Of a stretch of 64,000 bases of DNA, positions 32,862-48,527 are shown in pieces. Made by a program: the position numbers and the translations under genes. Source of the stretch: Enoplolaimus lenunculus (taxonomy: Eukaryota; Nematoda; Enoplea; Enoplida; Thoracostomopsidae); assembly GCA_030248215.1 (NCBI GenBank), contig JASANG010000266.1, forward strand, positions 248,001 to 312,000, in the 5' to 3' direction. Position 1 is the first letter of the stretch, and the number at the start of each line of letters is the position of its first letter. The notes beneath the pieces were generated by a model. It was given only the letters and a program-made list of their open reading frames with translations. It was not told where the DNA came from and did no database searches.

Positions 32862-33238
32862 GTCGTCTACAAGTGCGGATAAAAGAAATATACTTTTATA
32901 TTCCAAGGGAAAAGATAAAAGACATTTTTACTAAGATAGAAAAGATTTCCTTGCTCGCTCGCAAAGTTTTATTAAGATTATGCCCATCCAAAATTAAATA
33001 ATGATTTGCTATATGCGCTTTGATGATATGCTATTTCTGTAAACAGTTTCGAAAATTACGTGTCGTAGAATTCAGATTACCAGCTGCCGGGTTTTGAACA
33101 CGAATAAGCTTAAATTTTATTTCACTGTAGTGTTTTTAACTTTTTTCGCGTTAAATTTAGCCATAATTCCAAAATTATGAAGTAAAATTGTTCTAATTTA
33201 AGTTTTTTCCACACGCGTCATCTATCGAGAATTTTTGG

Positions 33239-33616
33239 TCAGTCACTGCTAGGAAGTGTGATGTTTTTTGTGGATTTTGAATGTACTTTATTCGAAACGC
33301 AATAGAAACATTGAACATTGCGAAAGTTGCAACCCTCTATAATTTGTTGGCAATAATGCATCATCTTATTGACAATATTGACTTGATCGTTTGAATATTT
33401 AACATTAATCATTGTGAAGTAACCTAAAATAGCTTTATGCTCCACATTTTCTGACGAAATTATTCTGCAAATAGCTAAACCATAATTTATTGGTATACCT
33501 TTAGTTACACCAAGGCAGATTAAGCAATTGTGTGTATATATAACCGGCAAAGACTTCATGCACTGACATCTATAGAGCTGGTATGCCCCACATACGTATT
33601 TTGGGCAACTTTCCAA
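33239..33616 (-). CDS. Weak Cys-rich open frame
   Basis: A 125-codon minus frame has many cysteines (RCQC, NCLICLG, HYCQQ, EGC, VQCFYC). Its first about 20 codons fall in an interspersed repeat also present at 35130, 41268 and 63230, so the start cannot be native. A ctctatag acceptor near 33562 would trim this part. AATAAA occurs near 33290 inside the frame. No family is recognised. It may be a terminal exon or chance. Confidence 0.2.
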   Translation of the reverse strand: MESCPKYVCGAYQLYRCQCMKSLPVIYTHNCLICLGVTKGIPINYGLAICRIISSENVEHKAILGYFTMINVKYSNDQVNIVNKMMHYCQQIIEGCNFRNVQCFYCVSNKVHSKSTKNITLPSSD

Positions 33617-33755
33617 AAATTAACTTCGTTTACATGTATATTTGCTTAGAACAGAAACGGTGATTGTTTAGTGAAAAGAAAATTTGCATGTTGTTTGTTG
33701 TAAATTCGCTAACTTTTGCGCATTGCGCCAAACCGGCTGACTAGTATTTATCTTT
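33575..33755. repeat. Interspersed repeat R4
   Basis: Shared order: CCCACATACGTATTTTG, GCAACTTTCC, a CGTG/GGTGATTGTT block, GAAAATTTGCATG, then TTTTGCGCATTGCGCCAAAC and GCTGACTAGTAT. The same order occurs at about 35130-35270, inverted at 41268-41435, and at 63230-63400. No clear terminal inverted repeat; class unknown. Confidence 0.6.
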
Positions 33756-34352
33756 TTTTGGTAAAAGTTTTAATAATTGATATAAAACTCGAACAATTTT
33801 TTGTTTTGACGAGAAATTCACATTCGTTTTGAATAATCTGTAGCTAAAAATCGTGTTTTTGCACAATAACATGCGCGTGATCAAGGTTTTGCGTGTAAGG
33901 AGTCCACAGCTCTGAACTGCCCTCAATTTTTCGTGCGGACGCTCAAGGATTGAAAAAACTATATATGGGTACATCGAACTTTAATGCTCAATTACAACAA
34001 GAAGTTCAGACGTATGCACAACGAAAAAACCCACGCGAACGAAACAAATGAAAAGCCAGGCACAATTTTATATAAAATTCTTTGCAACAGTCAACTATAT
34101 TTTTAGCTTTAAGCATTGAAGAGTTGAGACCTCCGTCCCAGACTACCACGTATGTCTACGAACTTAGACAAAAATTTTTTAAGCTCGTGAAAAAATTTAA
34201 TAAATTTCTATTTTTTTGCACACAAATAGGTCATTTATTCTGGTTCGACGTTTCATTGCATGCGAGTGAGTATATTTTATGTCAGTAGCAAAAAACAGTC
34301 AAGATAACTGATGTCACAGACCAATCGACTTTATACACGTATTCGATCACAT

Positions 34353-34754
34353 TTACCATTTTTTTGCTTCAAAATATTCGCATGAGCCAAAATCAACACA
34401 AAAGTATTCATACACCACCGGGGGTTCTCGTTTTTCGCCGCCGTTGTGTATTAAACATTTTACGGGAATACGCACTGCTGGTGGATCCAGAAATTTCTGA
34501 TTGGGGGATGCGTGATGTACCATAACTAAAAAGCTTGCGCGATCGAACCGATCAAACCGAACAAGATTCCGAACGTCAGAGCTAAGTCGTAACACAAATT
34601 TTTTATATTTGATCTGAGTTTTGGGACCTAGGCCCAAGTGGCCCTGGATCCGCCAACGCGGATAGAAGTCGGCGTTTTTTTCCTGTGTCACCAACCACTC
34701 TGCTTGTAGCGACCGAAACAAAACATTTTGCTCTACAAAGATAGTATCATTCAC
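34353..34754 (-). CDS. Weak open frame interrupted by a GGCGGATCC element
   Basis: A 133-codon minus frame. The parts outside the element read EWLVTQEKNADFYPR and IPVKCLIHNGG..EYFCVDFGSCEYFEAKKW and look coding. The middle is the transposon-like block at 34474-34655. The frame ends at a TGGTAAATG site that could be a donor. No upstream or downstream partner exon was found, and the family is unknown. Confidence 0.2.
   Translation of the reverse strand: MNDTIFVEQNVLFRSLQAEWLVTQEKNADFYPRWRIQGHLGLGPKTQIKYKKFVLRLSSDVRNLVRFDRFDRASFLVMVHHASPNQKFLDPPAVRIPVKCLIHNGGEKREPPVVYEYFCVDFGSCEYFEAKKW
34474..34655. mobile_element. GGCGGATCC-ended MITE, possible ACGC target duplication
   Basis: Ends GGTGGATCCAGAAATTTCTG and CCTGGATCCGCCA are inverted repeats of the same type as 23010-23182. 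ACGC occurs immediately outside both ends (34470-34473 and 34656-34659), a possible target site duplication. Confidence 0.55.
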
Positions 34755-35129
34755 AATAATAGCGATATTGTATATATATGTGTATACATTGCGATTTTTG
34801 AACTAATAACTTGCCTAGTTTTTCTGGTTTTAAAGCCTCACTTTGGTAAATGGTGAAATGCGTTTAGGGTTAAAGAGTTTTATCTTAAATGTGGGCCAAC
34901 AACGAATCGTATTCACTGAATAGTTGTGGTTAATTTATCGTGACATACCAAGATATACTATTTATGAGCTTCCCCCAACGACGTTTGTACGACACAAGGT
35001 TAAATGTGCTTGTTATTCTTGACTATTTTTATCTGACAGTTTGTATTTTAGTTTCACTGTTTTTAGGAACGTCCACTCGAGTAAAATAGCAACAATAAAC
35101 ATGCAATATATCTATAAATTAAAGCTCGA

Positions 35130-35270
35130 ATATACCCACTTACGTATTCTGGCAACTTTACACCATTAGTTAGCTTACGATGGATTCTTAAAACATAAAC
35201 ATGATTGTTCTATGAAAGGAAAATCTGCAAGAAGATGTTTGTGCATGCGGACTAGTTAAATCAATTGGTA
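35130..35270. repeat. Interspersed repeat R4, diverged copy
   Basis: TACCCACTTACGTATTCTGG-CAACTTT, then ACATAAACATGATTGTTCTA, GAAAATCTGCAAGAAGATGT, and GCGGACTAGT. The order is that of the copy at 33575. Confidence 0.5.
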
Positions 35271-36102
35271 CAATTTTCAATATTATTGGGTAAAATTCAA
35301 ACGTAACGAAACTAAATTTACAACATTTTTCGTGAGGTCAATTCTTGTGAAGTATGGCTTAAGTTTAATCTCTGAAGTTAAAAATTCGTAAAAATATCTT
35401 TAATAAAACAAGATTTAAAGTTCAACGGTTAATTTTTCATAGTTTTACTTTGAGCGGCCAACCGCATCATAAAACTCATATTTTTCACGATAATACGAGT
35501 GTACGATATTTTAAATAAAGTCAATTATTTGATAAGTTTCGATGCTGTCTTTCGAATATTAAAGATGTGTTTTTCTCAATTCTAAAATAGCTCTTTGTTA
35601 AATTGAACCGAAACCTGTAAACTTTACAAAAGTTCTACTGTCTAATTTGTTGTTAGTTCTAAATTATTAATTAAAATTAAAACCGGCAAAATATATGTCA
35701 AAATTTCGACTAAAATTCGACGGAGACTTTTAGACAAGAGTACGCAATTTACCTAATTTAACACGGTGCAAAATGAAGCAGCTTGCATTACTCTGTTTGC
35801 TCTAATATACCAAATTTAGTTCAATCACAAAAACGACTAAATACATTGTTTATTTTTCAAAATACTCCTAGTTGCATGCATAGGTACTCCTGTTTCCGAG
35901 ATAAATAGATTCTTGTTGAGAAGAGGTATAATTCATTGTACTTCCACAATTTTAACAATGTTTTGTTCAAGATTGTATAGTGAAACGAAAACTTCAATTT
36001 CTGTATTTTTTGATATATAACCGGACAATCATCTTTAATGGTTGTCATTCGCGTAAGCCTAATTGAATTCACGCATTAAAACCAAATAGGATTTTTTCGC
36101 AG

Positions 36103-36246
36103 GGCCAGGTGGGGGGGACTTAGTCCCCCTGCAAAATTTTGGCCCCATAGAAAATTTTCTAACTTGTTTGCAAGTCAACAAAAACCCTTATGCCCCTACT
36201 GAAGAATTTTTAGGCCCCCTAGCAATGTGAGCTGCCAACGGCCCTG
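36103..36246. mobile_element. MITE-like element, family E, inverted copy
   Basis: AGGGCCAGGTGGGGGGGACT through GAAAATTTTCTAACTTGTTT, GCAAGTCAACAAAAACCCTT, ATGCCCCTACTGAAGAATTT and CTAGCAATGTGAGCTGCCAA to CGGCCCTGG. It is the reverse of 32695-32861. Confidence 0.6.
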
Positions 36247-36444
36247 GTTCGAACCTTCAAGTGAAATTGTGCTGTGAATCGTAGTGTAAGATAAAATTAT
36301 TTTGATCAAGTAAAGTCCCCTAAGACACAAGTAAAGTCCTCCATAAAAGTATCAAGTGACCTCCCCTGGTGATTTCAACTAATCCAAAGGTCAGCGTGTC
36401 TTATGAACCACCCTTAATTTTTGAGCGACTGGAATTGATATGAT

Positions 36445-36627
36445 GACCTAGGTATAGATTATTGGCACATGGCTTTTCTGCGGGACTGCAATGCAGCAAG
36501 CTTAAGCTTTAGATGCAATTTTTTGCTTAGGCTTCGATTAGACTCAGGTATAGGCTTATCCTTACGTTTAGGCTTAGCCTTAGGAATATGCTTATACTAC
36601 TGTTACAGCCCTGTCCTTAGATGGGTC
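36445..36627 (+). mobile_element. MITE-like element, family A with TTAGGC core
   Basis: Left GACCTAGGTATAGATTATTG and right (reverse-complemented) GACCCATCTAAGGACAGGGC resemble each other. The interior has TTTTCTGCGGGACTGCAATG, AGCTTAAGCTTTAGA, TTGCTTAGGCTTCG, then CTTACGTTTAGGCTTAGCCT and ATATGCTTATACTACTGTTA. A second, partial copy (36910-37010) follows, with CAGACCGTTTTTCCTCGGGA. Confidence 0.6.
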
Positions 36628-37567
36628 TGTATGACCAACTCAACTGCTAAATGCTAAACGTAGTTTCATAGAATCGGAAAATAGTATCCATAGGGGTTAC
36701 GCCTCGTCTCAGTGAAACTGCTAAAAGATCTCTGCGTAGCATATGCGGAACACTAGGAGAGTTCTAACAAAGTCCACCCGAGAGCTGAGGTTCTCAGATC
36801 AGGGAATAGTTTCCAAGAACTCAAAACACTTTAACTATCCATTGGGTGCCAGGGTCTTTTCAAGAAGTAGGTATTTGACGACAACCATTGAACGGTTAAG
36901 GCACCTGTGAAGATCAGGGGGCAGACCGTTTTTCCTCGGGACTGCAATTGGGCAAGCTTAGCTTTAGGCTATTTTTTTGCTTTTATCTTACGTTCAGGCG
37001 AATCAGTCTCGACGCTTTTATTCATTTCACTGCAGTACATTAAACACCAGGACCGCAGTAGCATTGTTAATTAAAACACTTGCTCGGATATTTAAGGTAT
37101 TGGCGATCACAAAAGTGATATATCTTAAACAATCAGTCAAATATGACCAAATCTCTTTCTAATTTTAAACTGCAACATTTATTCATAACTGAAAAGTTTC
37201 CTACCGTTGACGCTTGCAGTTATACTTTTGCTAAACTGTGGTTGTACATGAAGGAAATTTGTGTGCCGATGAAAGGCAACGAGGATTCGTGTTCTCCGGG
37301 GAGCAATTATGAATAGTTTAGGTTTGTTGGCTTTAGTATTTGCGGTACATTAGGTTAAGCATGCATTGTCGGCAGAGCAAGATAAAATCGGCCAAAATAT
37401 ATGATTATTTTTTGGATTGTGCTAGATAAAACGCATAAATTGAAAAACTGTATTATTGGCACGTTTTGCGTACTAGAGTTAAAAAGGATCACAGTATTAA
37501 ATGTGTTGATGGGATATTAGTTTTATGGCAAGGTGTTGCTATTTTCAACTGTGCACAGCACCTATCT

Positions 37568-37894
37568 TTAGGGCACATTTTTTAAAATGTGTATAGCAAC
37601 GTTATCAGTTAGCAATAGGCTTTCAAACTCACTATTGCAGTTGTTAAATTTAAAATTGGTACAGGAGTAAATTACAATATACGAAAAGTGTACTGCACTT
37701 TGAGCCTCAGCATTCAATTGTTCAAAAGTTACACAACCTATTACAAACTGGAGATACAGGTGACACATTTGAGAATACGGGCATTTTGTCAGTAGGTCTA
37801 ATAGTTTTCGAACGACTAAACACCATGTGTTCAACGTCATGGGGGTCGGCGCGTATGTGTATGTTGTGTAGTTGGATTTTCCTGAGTCCTTCAA
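37568..37894 (-). CDS. Weak open frame, possible exon
   Basis: A 108-codon minus frame reading ..NTWCLVVRKLLDLLTKCPYS.. and VTFEQLNAEAQSAVHFSYIV. A ggactcag acceptor precedes it and a GTGAGT donor lies within it (near 37632). No partner exon or family is recognised. Chance cannot be excluded. Confidence 0.2.
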   Translation of the reverse strand: MKDSGKSNYTTYTYAPTPMTLNTWCLVVRKLLDLLTKCPYSQMCHLYLQFVIGCVTFEQLNAEAQSAVHFSYIVIYSCTNFKFNNCNSEFESLLLTDNVAIHILKNVP

Positions 37895-37899
37895 ACAAT

Positions 37900-39059
37900 A
37901 GTTTATATAAATATGTTTAGAGAGTGATAATTGTACACTATCTTTAACTCAAGAATTTAAAAACTCATTCAAAAATTGGTTCAACTGGGCCATTGTTGAA
38001 CCCTCCACACAACCCAAATTTTGGCACTGCTCATATTCAACACCTGTTTGGTATTTAATGCAGCCAGCATCACACACTTCTACGTTTTATAAGTGAAGTA
38101 GTTCCGGTGTTTCTAAGGAAATTGCTAAAAATGTAAAAAATCTTTCTGCTACAGTTGCGTGTTGTATGTGCTGCTTTTTATACACAAGAATTGTCTGAAA
38201 ATTTAAAATCTGTTACATTATTCAATTTGGAAAACTACAAAATTTAAAATTTCAGGCATAAATAATCGTAAAAACTTTTAATTTTGTGTCTTAAATGTCT
38301 AAAATATTCATTTTTTTATAGTAAAAAATTATATTGTGAACTCATAGGACTAAAATTTCTTAATTTCAGCAATAGTTGTCCAATATCCAACAGCTAATTT
38401 CCTGGTTTTATTGAATGCAAACGAGTTGTTCCGTTTGTATTCTCAATAGTGTATGTACATAATTAAAATTTAAGCATAATTCGGATTGAACCCATGCTTA
38501 CCCAGCCCAAGTTTACGTCTCGGATGTATCTTAAATAGGTTGTGAAATTAGAGTATTTGGGTGAGTTTCAGATCTTCATTTAGATTATTCGTCTAGGGCG
38601 AATCTATGCTTCTCAAACTTGTCTTGAGCATCAACAAAACTATGCTTGTATTCCAAAAATAGTTGTCTTAAATGTTTATAAAATCTTGAATGTTAAACGT
38701 TCAAGTTCGAAAAATTCAAAACCTATATTGTTTAAAAATTTTAGAATTTAAAATCTCAAATTCAAGATATATATGTCGGCGAGTCTCTACTAAAGTCACA
38801 ATTGTCTGAAATTTTACAAAAAGTTGGTTAAATAGAAAACAATTTGTTCTATGAGCATAAGTGAATATCTTGCAAAGTTTGAAAATGGTTTAGATGTTCT
38901 GCGCAAATTTATACAAATCAAAATCTAAAATCGCTTATGGCCAGCAGGACACCTGCCGCCTAACGGTGGTCTGCCAGCTTTATCTAAATACTAAACTTAC
39001 TAAAATTGGATCATAGGTTAAGAGTTTTGCAGCAGCATATCTGATGGTCAGAATATGGT
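37900..39059. other. Intergenic, no supported gene
   Basis: AT-rich, with no supported exon or repeat that I can define. Confidence 0.3.
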
Positions 39060-39176
39060 TCGTTGCAAAAATGTGTTCCTAAGCCTAAGCTTAAGCTTAA
39101 GCCAGAAATTGTAATCTAGAATCTAAACCCACTCTTTTACAGACCCACCAGAAACCTCTACGCCCCTTAAAGTAAC
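39060..39176 (-). mobile_element. MITE-like element, family B, partial
   Basis: CGTTGCAAAAATGTGTTCCT, AAGCCTAAGCTTAAGCTTAA, then TCTAGAATCTAAACCCACTC, CAGACCCACCAGAAACCTCT and CGCCCCTTAAAGTAAC. The right end is the family B terminus. The left end is not preserved. Confidence 0.55.
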
Positions 39177-39480
39177 ATACACCGTTATTTATGCACACAA
39201 AGTATGAAAGTTTGCGAAAAAAAATTTGCATTCTCGCGTGTGACATGATGAAGAATTCCCAACGAACTTGTTTATATGCTAGTCACGTTAAACTCCGAAA
39301 AAGAGAAATTCGGCGAGCTCGTTGAAATTTAATCTTACGTCCAATGCAAGCAAATTTTCAATTCATGCAATATATATGCGAAATATATATATGACAAATA
39401 GCGCAGACACTAGGTACATATTATATAAATGCATGGATAGGAAGCATACAGTGCTGCGGTTTGCGACCAAACTCTTGCAG

Positions 39481-39600
39481 TTTAAAATTAATGATACCAA
39501 AATTGAAACCAATAAATATATGCGCCATATCTGGAACAGCCCTTGGGAATTTGTTGAACTAGAAGGTTCTTTGGATTTTGTGGCACTAATATATATGTAA
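39481..39600 (+). CDS. Possible terminal exon of an unrecognised protein
   Basis: After a good acceptor (ccaaactcttgcag), the plus strand reads in frame 0: FKINDTKIETNKYMRHIWNS.. PWEFVELEGSLDFVALIYM, then a stop, 39 residues. The Trp-rich, balanced composition favours coding, but no upstream exon was found and no family is recognised. Confidence 0.28.
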   Translation, partial: FKINDTKIETNKYMRHIWNSPWEFVELEGSLDFVALIYM

Positions 39601-41267
39601 ATATTGAACTGAATGACCAAAAAGTAAACTAGAAGAAGAGCAGATAGAACTGTGCGGTCGTTAAGGAGCATGTAATACTTTATATTTTATTGTCAAACAA
39701 TACTTTAAAGTGAAATATATAAGAATTAAACGTATAAATCAAACGTGCAAAGTTTGGCAGCTTCGTTGAATCCAGGCGAGGGTTCGACATTCATCCCCTT
39801 TTAACTATAGAATCAAAACCAAAATGTATTAACATTTAGCGCAAGATTTGGGCTTAGATTTTTGCTCGCTTGGTTCGTGACGGTTATACGTGAACTTTAT
39901 GGTATAGCCCTCCTGTTAGAAATTTTTCTAACCGCCGCTCTGTAGCTTATAATAATTTTGGCTTAAAAATTTCTCTATCGGCCACTGTGTGGCGCCTTGT
40001 GGCCAATAATTTTGGTATACCCCAAACATAAGTGAACAAAACTTTAAAGATTATATAATAATTATTGCTTGACGGCAATAAATTCGCTTTATTCGATAAA
40101 ACCCCCCGGAACGATGGACATACAACCCTTATATTATATACTCTGCGTGCTTAAATTTATAATAAACAATGCTTCAGTACTTATATATCATGGTTTACAT
40201 CGTATTTACTTTTAGCTAAAACAGCTAATATACTATGGGATGCTCGTACATCATTAATTAATAAAATTCAATTCTTGAGGAAATTTGTGATATGGAGGAA
40301 ACACATCTATTTACTGTTCATATTTTAATAGAAACTTGTGTTTAATTTCAAAACTAACAACTATAATATATATCAGTCCTTCTCTTAAATTGTTAATTCT
40401 TAGATCAGTTTTTTGATTCGTGGAGTGGTGTATAATTGACACGTTTGTGTTTGAGTTGACACTCATATATCTAGGCACTAGGCAGCGGCAGTATATATCC
40501 TTAGGTTCACAGTGAAAACGGGAAATTTACAAACTTCACCATTAAGTACGTCCAATTTTGGTTAAATCTACCTGTATTTCTGCGAACTGTAATTTAAGTG
40601 ATACGCGTGAAGCATTCAGATTTTAAACTTTGATAATGTTCATTTCAACTATGCTCAAACTCAGCATGTAATTTCTGATTACGTTTAAATACACCTTGGT
40701 GAATCAATGCGTTCATATAGACCAATTATGTTGAACTTTGTCCAATTCTATGAACTAAATTACACACAGCACAAATTGTGTTTATACTTGAGAAAGTGTT
40801 TTTGAAATTTCAAACAATTAAGGTAGGTTTGCAGGATTCCAAAATGCTGTGTTTGTCTTAGAAATTTTTAATATAAACATTTCAGACACTAATTTTGAAC
40901 CTCTTTAGACTTTAAAATAAAAAAATTTTAATCATAAAAATTAGGACTATTCGAGTCTGGACATTTTAAAACAATTTGTTGTGTCGTAGTTGGTTGAAAC
41001 GCAATGTTGCAAAAATAAATTTTCATCTGTGTAGAACAAGAAACGTCTAAAGATTAAACTTGGCGATATAAAAATTCGAAATTGCACCCATTTTAGATTG
41101 AAAACCAATATCTATTTTATTTATTTTTGCTACGTCGCATTTCACCTGTCACTTTTTACGTTTTGTTAAACCGAAGTCAAAACAACGCAAAGGACTACAA
41201 GCAAAATTAAAATAAGTCTATTTACACTTGGTTGTAAACAAATATTTCGAAACTTTAACAGTATATA

Positions 41268-41435
41268 CTAGTCAGACGGTTTTGCGCAATGCCCAAAAAT
41301 TCGTGATTGCACAAACATCTGTATGCAGATTTTGTTGTCGTGGAACAATCACGTTTACGTTCTAAGAATTCATTGTAAGTAAAGCAATGCTACAAAATTG
41401 CTCAAAACACGCATGTGGGACATTCCAACTTTAAT
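41268..41435. repeat. Interspersed repeat R4, inverted copy
   Basis: ACTAGTCAGACGGTTTTGCG-CAATGC, GCACAAACATCTGTATGCAG, GGAACAATCACGTTTACGTT, then AAACACGCATGTGGGACATT. It is the reverse of the copies at 33575 and 63230. Confidence 0.6.
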
Positions 41436-41817
41436 TATATAGATTTTGCTGCCAGCGTAAATTATGGCGCATGTCCATCGAAAAGTCAATAGTTTAAAGT
41501 ATCGGTGTTACGATATACTGAATAGGACATTGCTAAAACGACAAGTTTATTGGTTTTCTTTTATAATTTTTACGGTGCAGTCAAGTCCAGAGGTAAATAG
41601 TTCATATTGAAGCAATCAGGGATGTTGGTGGTTAAACTTCAAAATACGTTTTTGTCACTGTTCTGCTCAGAATGCTAGTATTGATCAATTTGACACAACC
41701 CCGAAGGCAAAGCATCATTTTCAAGTATTAAGCAATCACAAGTATGATTTTGTATGTATGTATGTATATTTTAGCCGCTGTAGGCAAGTTGAGACCTGAA
41801 CCCTCGGCTTGATTTCA

Positions 41818-41960
41818 GGCCCGTGGCCACCTCACCTTTCTAGAAGGTGGCTAAAATGTTTTAAGAGGTGCATACAAAGGCTTTTGTTGACTTACAAGCA
41901 AGGTTCAAAATTTTCTATGGGGGACAGAATTTTCACAAGGTTGCGTTCATTATGATCCGC
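41818..41960. mobile_element. MITE-like element, family E
   Basis: GGCCCGTGGCCACCTCACCT, then AGAGGTGCATACAAAGGCTT, TTGTTGACTTACAAGCAAGG and TTCTATGGGGGACAGAATTT. The order matches 32695-32861. The right end is blurred. Confidence 0.55.
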
Positions 41961-42198
41961 TCTTGCTAATGGAGGTGAATGTTTGATACACAGCGTTGAA
42001 GATATTATAAACTTAAACGAGATCCTATGTACATAATCAATGTGCTACCAATATTGCATATAACACGGTTGCTTTACACTTCATTATTAATTTTAGTGTT
42101 TCACATTCCGAGCATAGCTAACGTACAATTTCATTTACTGTATAACTATGAAAAAATAACCTTCAGCCAATAGATCTTCATGGCTGATCAGTAAAGGT

Positions 42199-47869
<5,671 letters not shown>

Positions 47870-48527
47870 ACTTTATCAGTGTTGCTTTTTTTAATTTTAC
47901 GGTCGTTTTGCTTTGTAACAGTTTTAGACTGGAATCCGGATCGCTATTCTGATCTGCCTTTCTAAAGCCCCTATCGCTAGTTAACTGGTATTCAAACAAA
48001 CGAACTGTACCAGGTGCTTAAATCGAACTCTACTCACACGTAGGAAAAATCAAATGGAAATAAATGTACTGAGTTTAGAAGCTTCACACTCGCGGTTTAA
48101 AAACTATTAGGGCCGGTCAGCCACCGCTGATAGATGGATGCGCAACCCATTTGAAAATATGTTTACCGTTTACAAACTGCAGGGGTGTATCCGCGTGATA
48201 GAGTAAAAGATGCGCTATCATTTACCGTTCTGGAAGTTGCACTTCATGCTGTTTAAAGCAACTGTACGCCTGCTAATTTTTTAAAACCAGTCTTTTGTTG
48301 TAAGATTTAAAGCTAAAAAACTGTATATAATTAGCGGACGTTTTGCGACGATAAAAAGCGCAGGAACATTGCGGCTATTGAAACTGCAAGTCAAATTTGA
48401 TTTTCAAACCAAAAAATTGTATCTAATGGTTATCATGGAACATTGTTAGTTTTGATTAATTTTTTTTGTTATAAATAAATTTTTTGAACAAAGTTGAACG
48501 CATCTTTAAAAGACGTTGCTAAATTTT
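47870..48527. other. Convergent intergenic stretch
   Basis: Between the receptor stop and the sulfotransferase stop on the opposite strand. It should hold both 3' UTRs. A plus-strand AATAAA lies near 48473, far from the receptor stop. No other feature is seen. Confidence 0.45.

Larger units (their letters stand above)
39601..42198. other. Upstream flank of the receptor gene, no supported gene
   Basis: AT-rich. It holds an inverted R4 copy (41268-41435), a short (GTAT)n run near 41750 and a family E element (41818-41960). The receptor promoter and 5' UTR are presumably here, with no motif that I can name. Confidence 0.35.
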
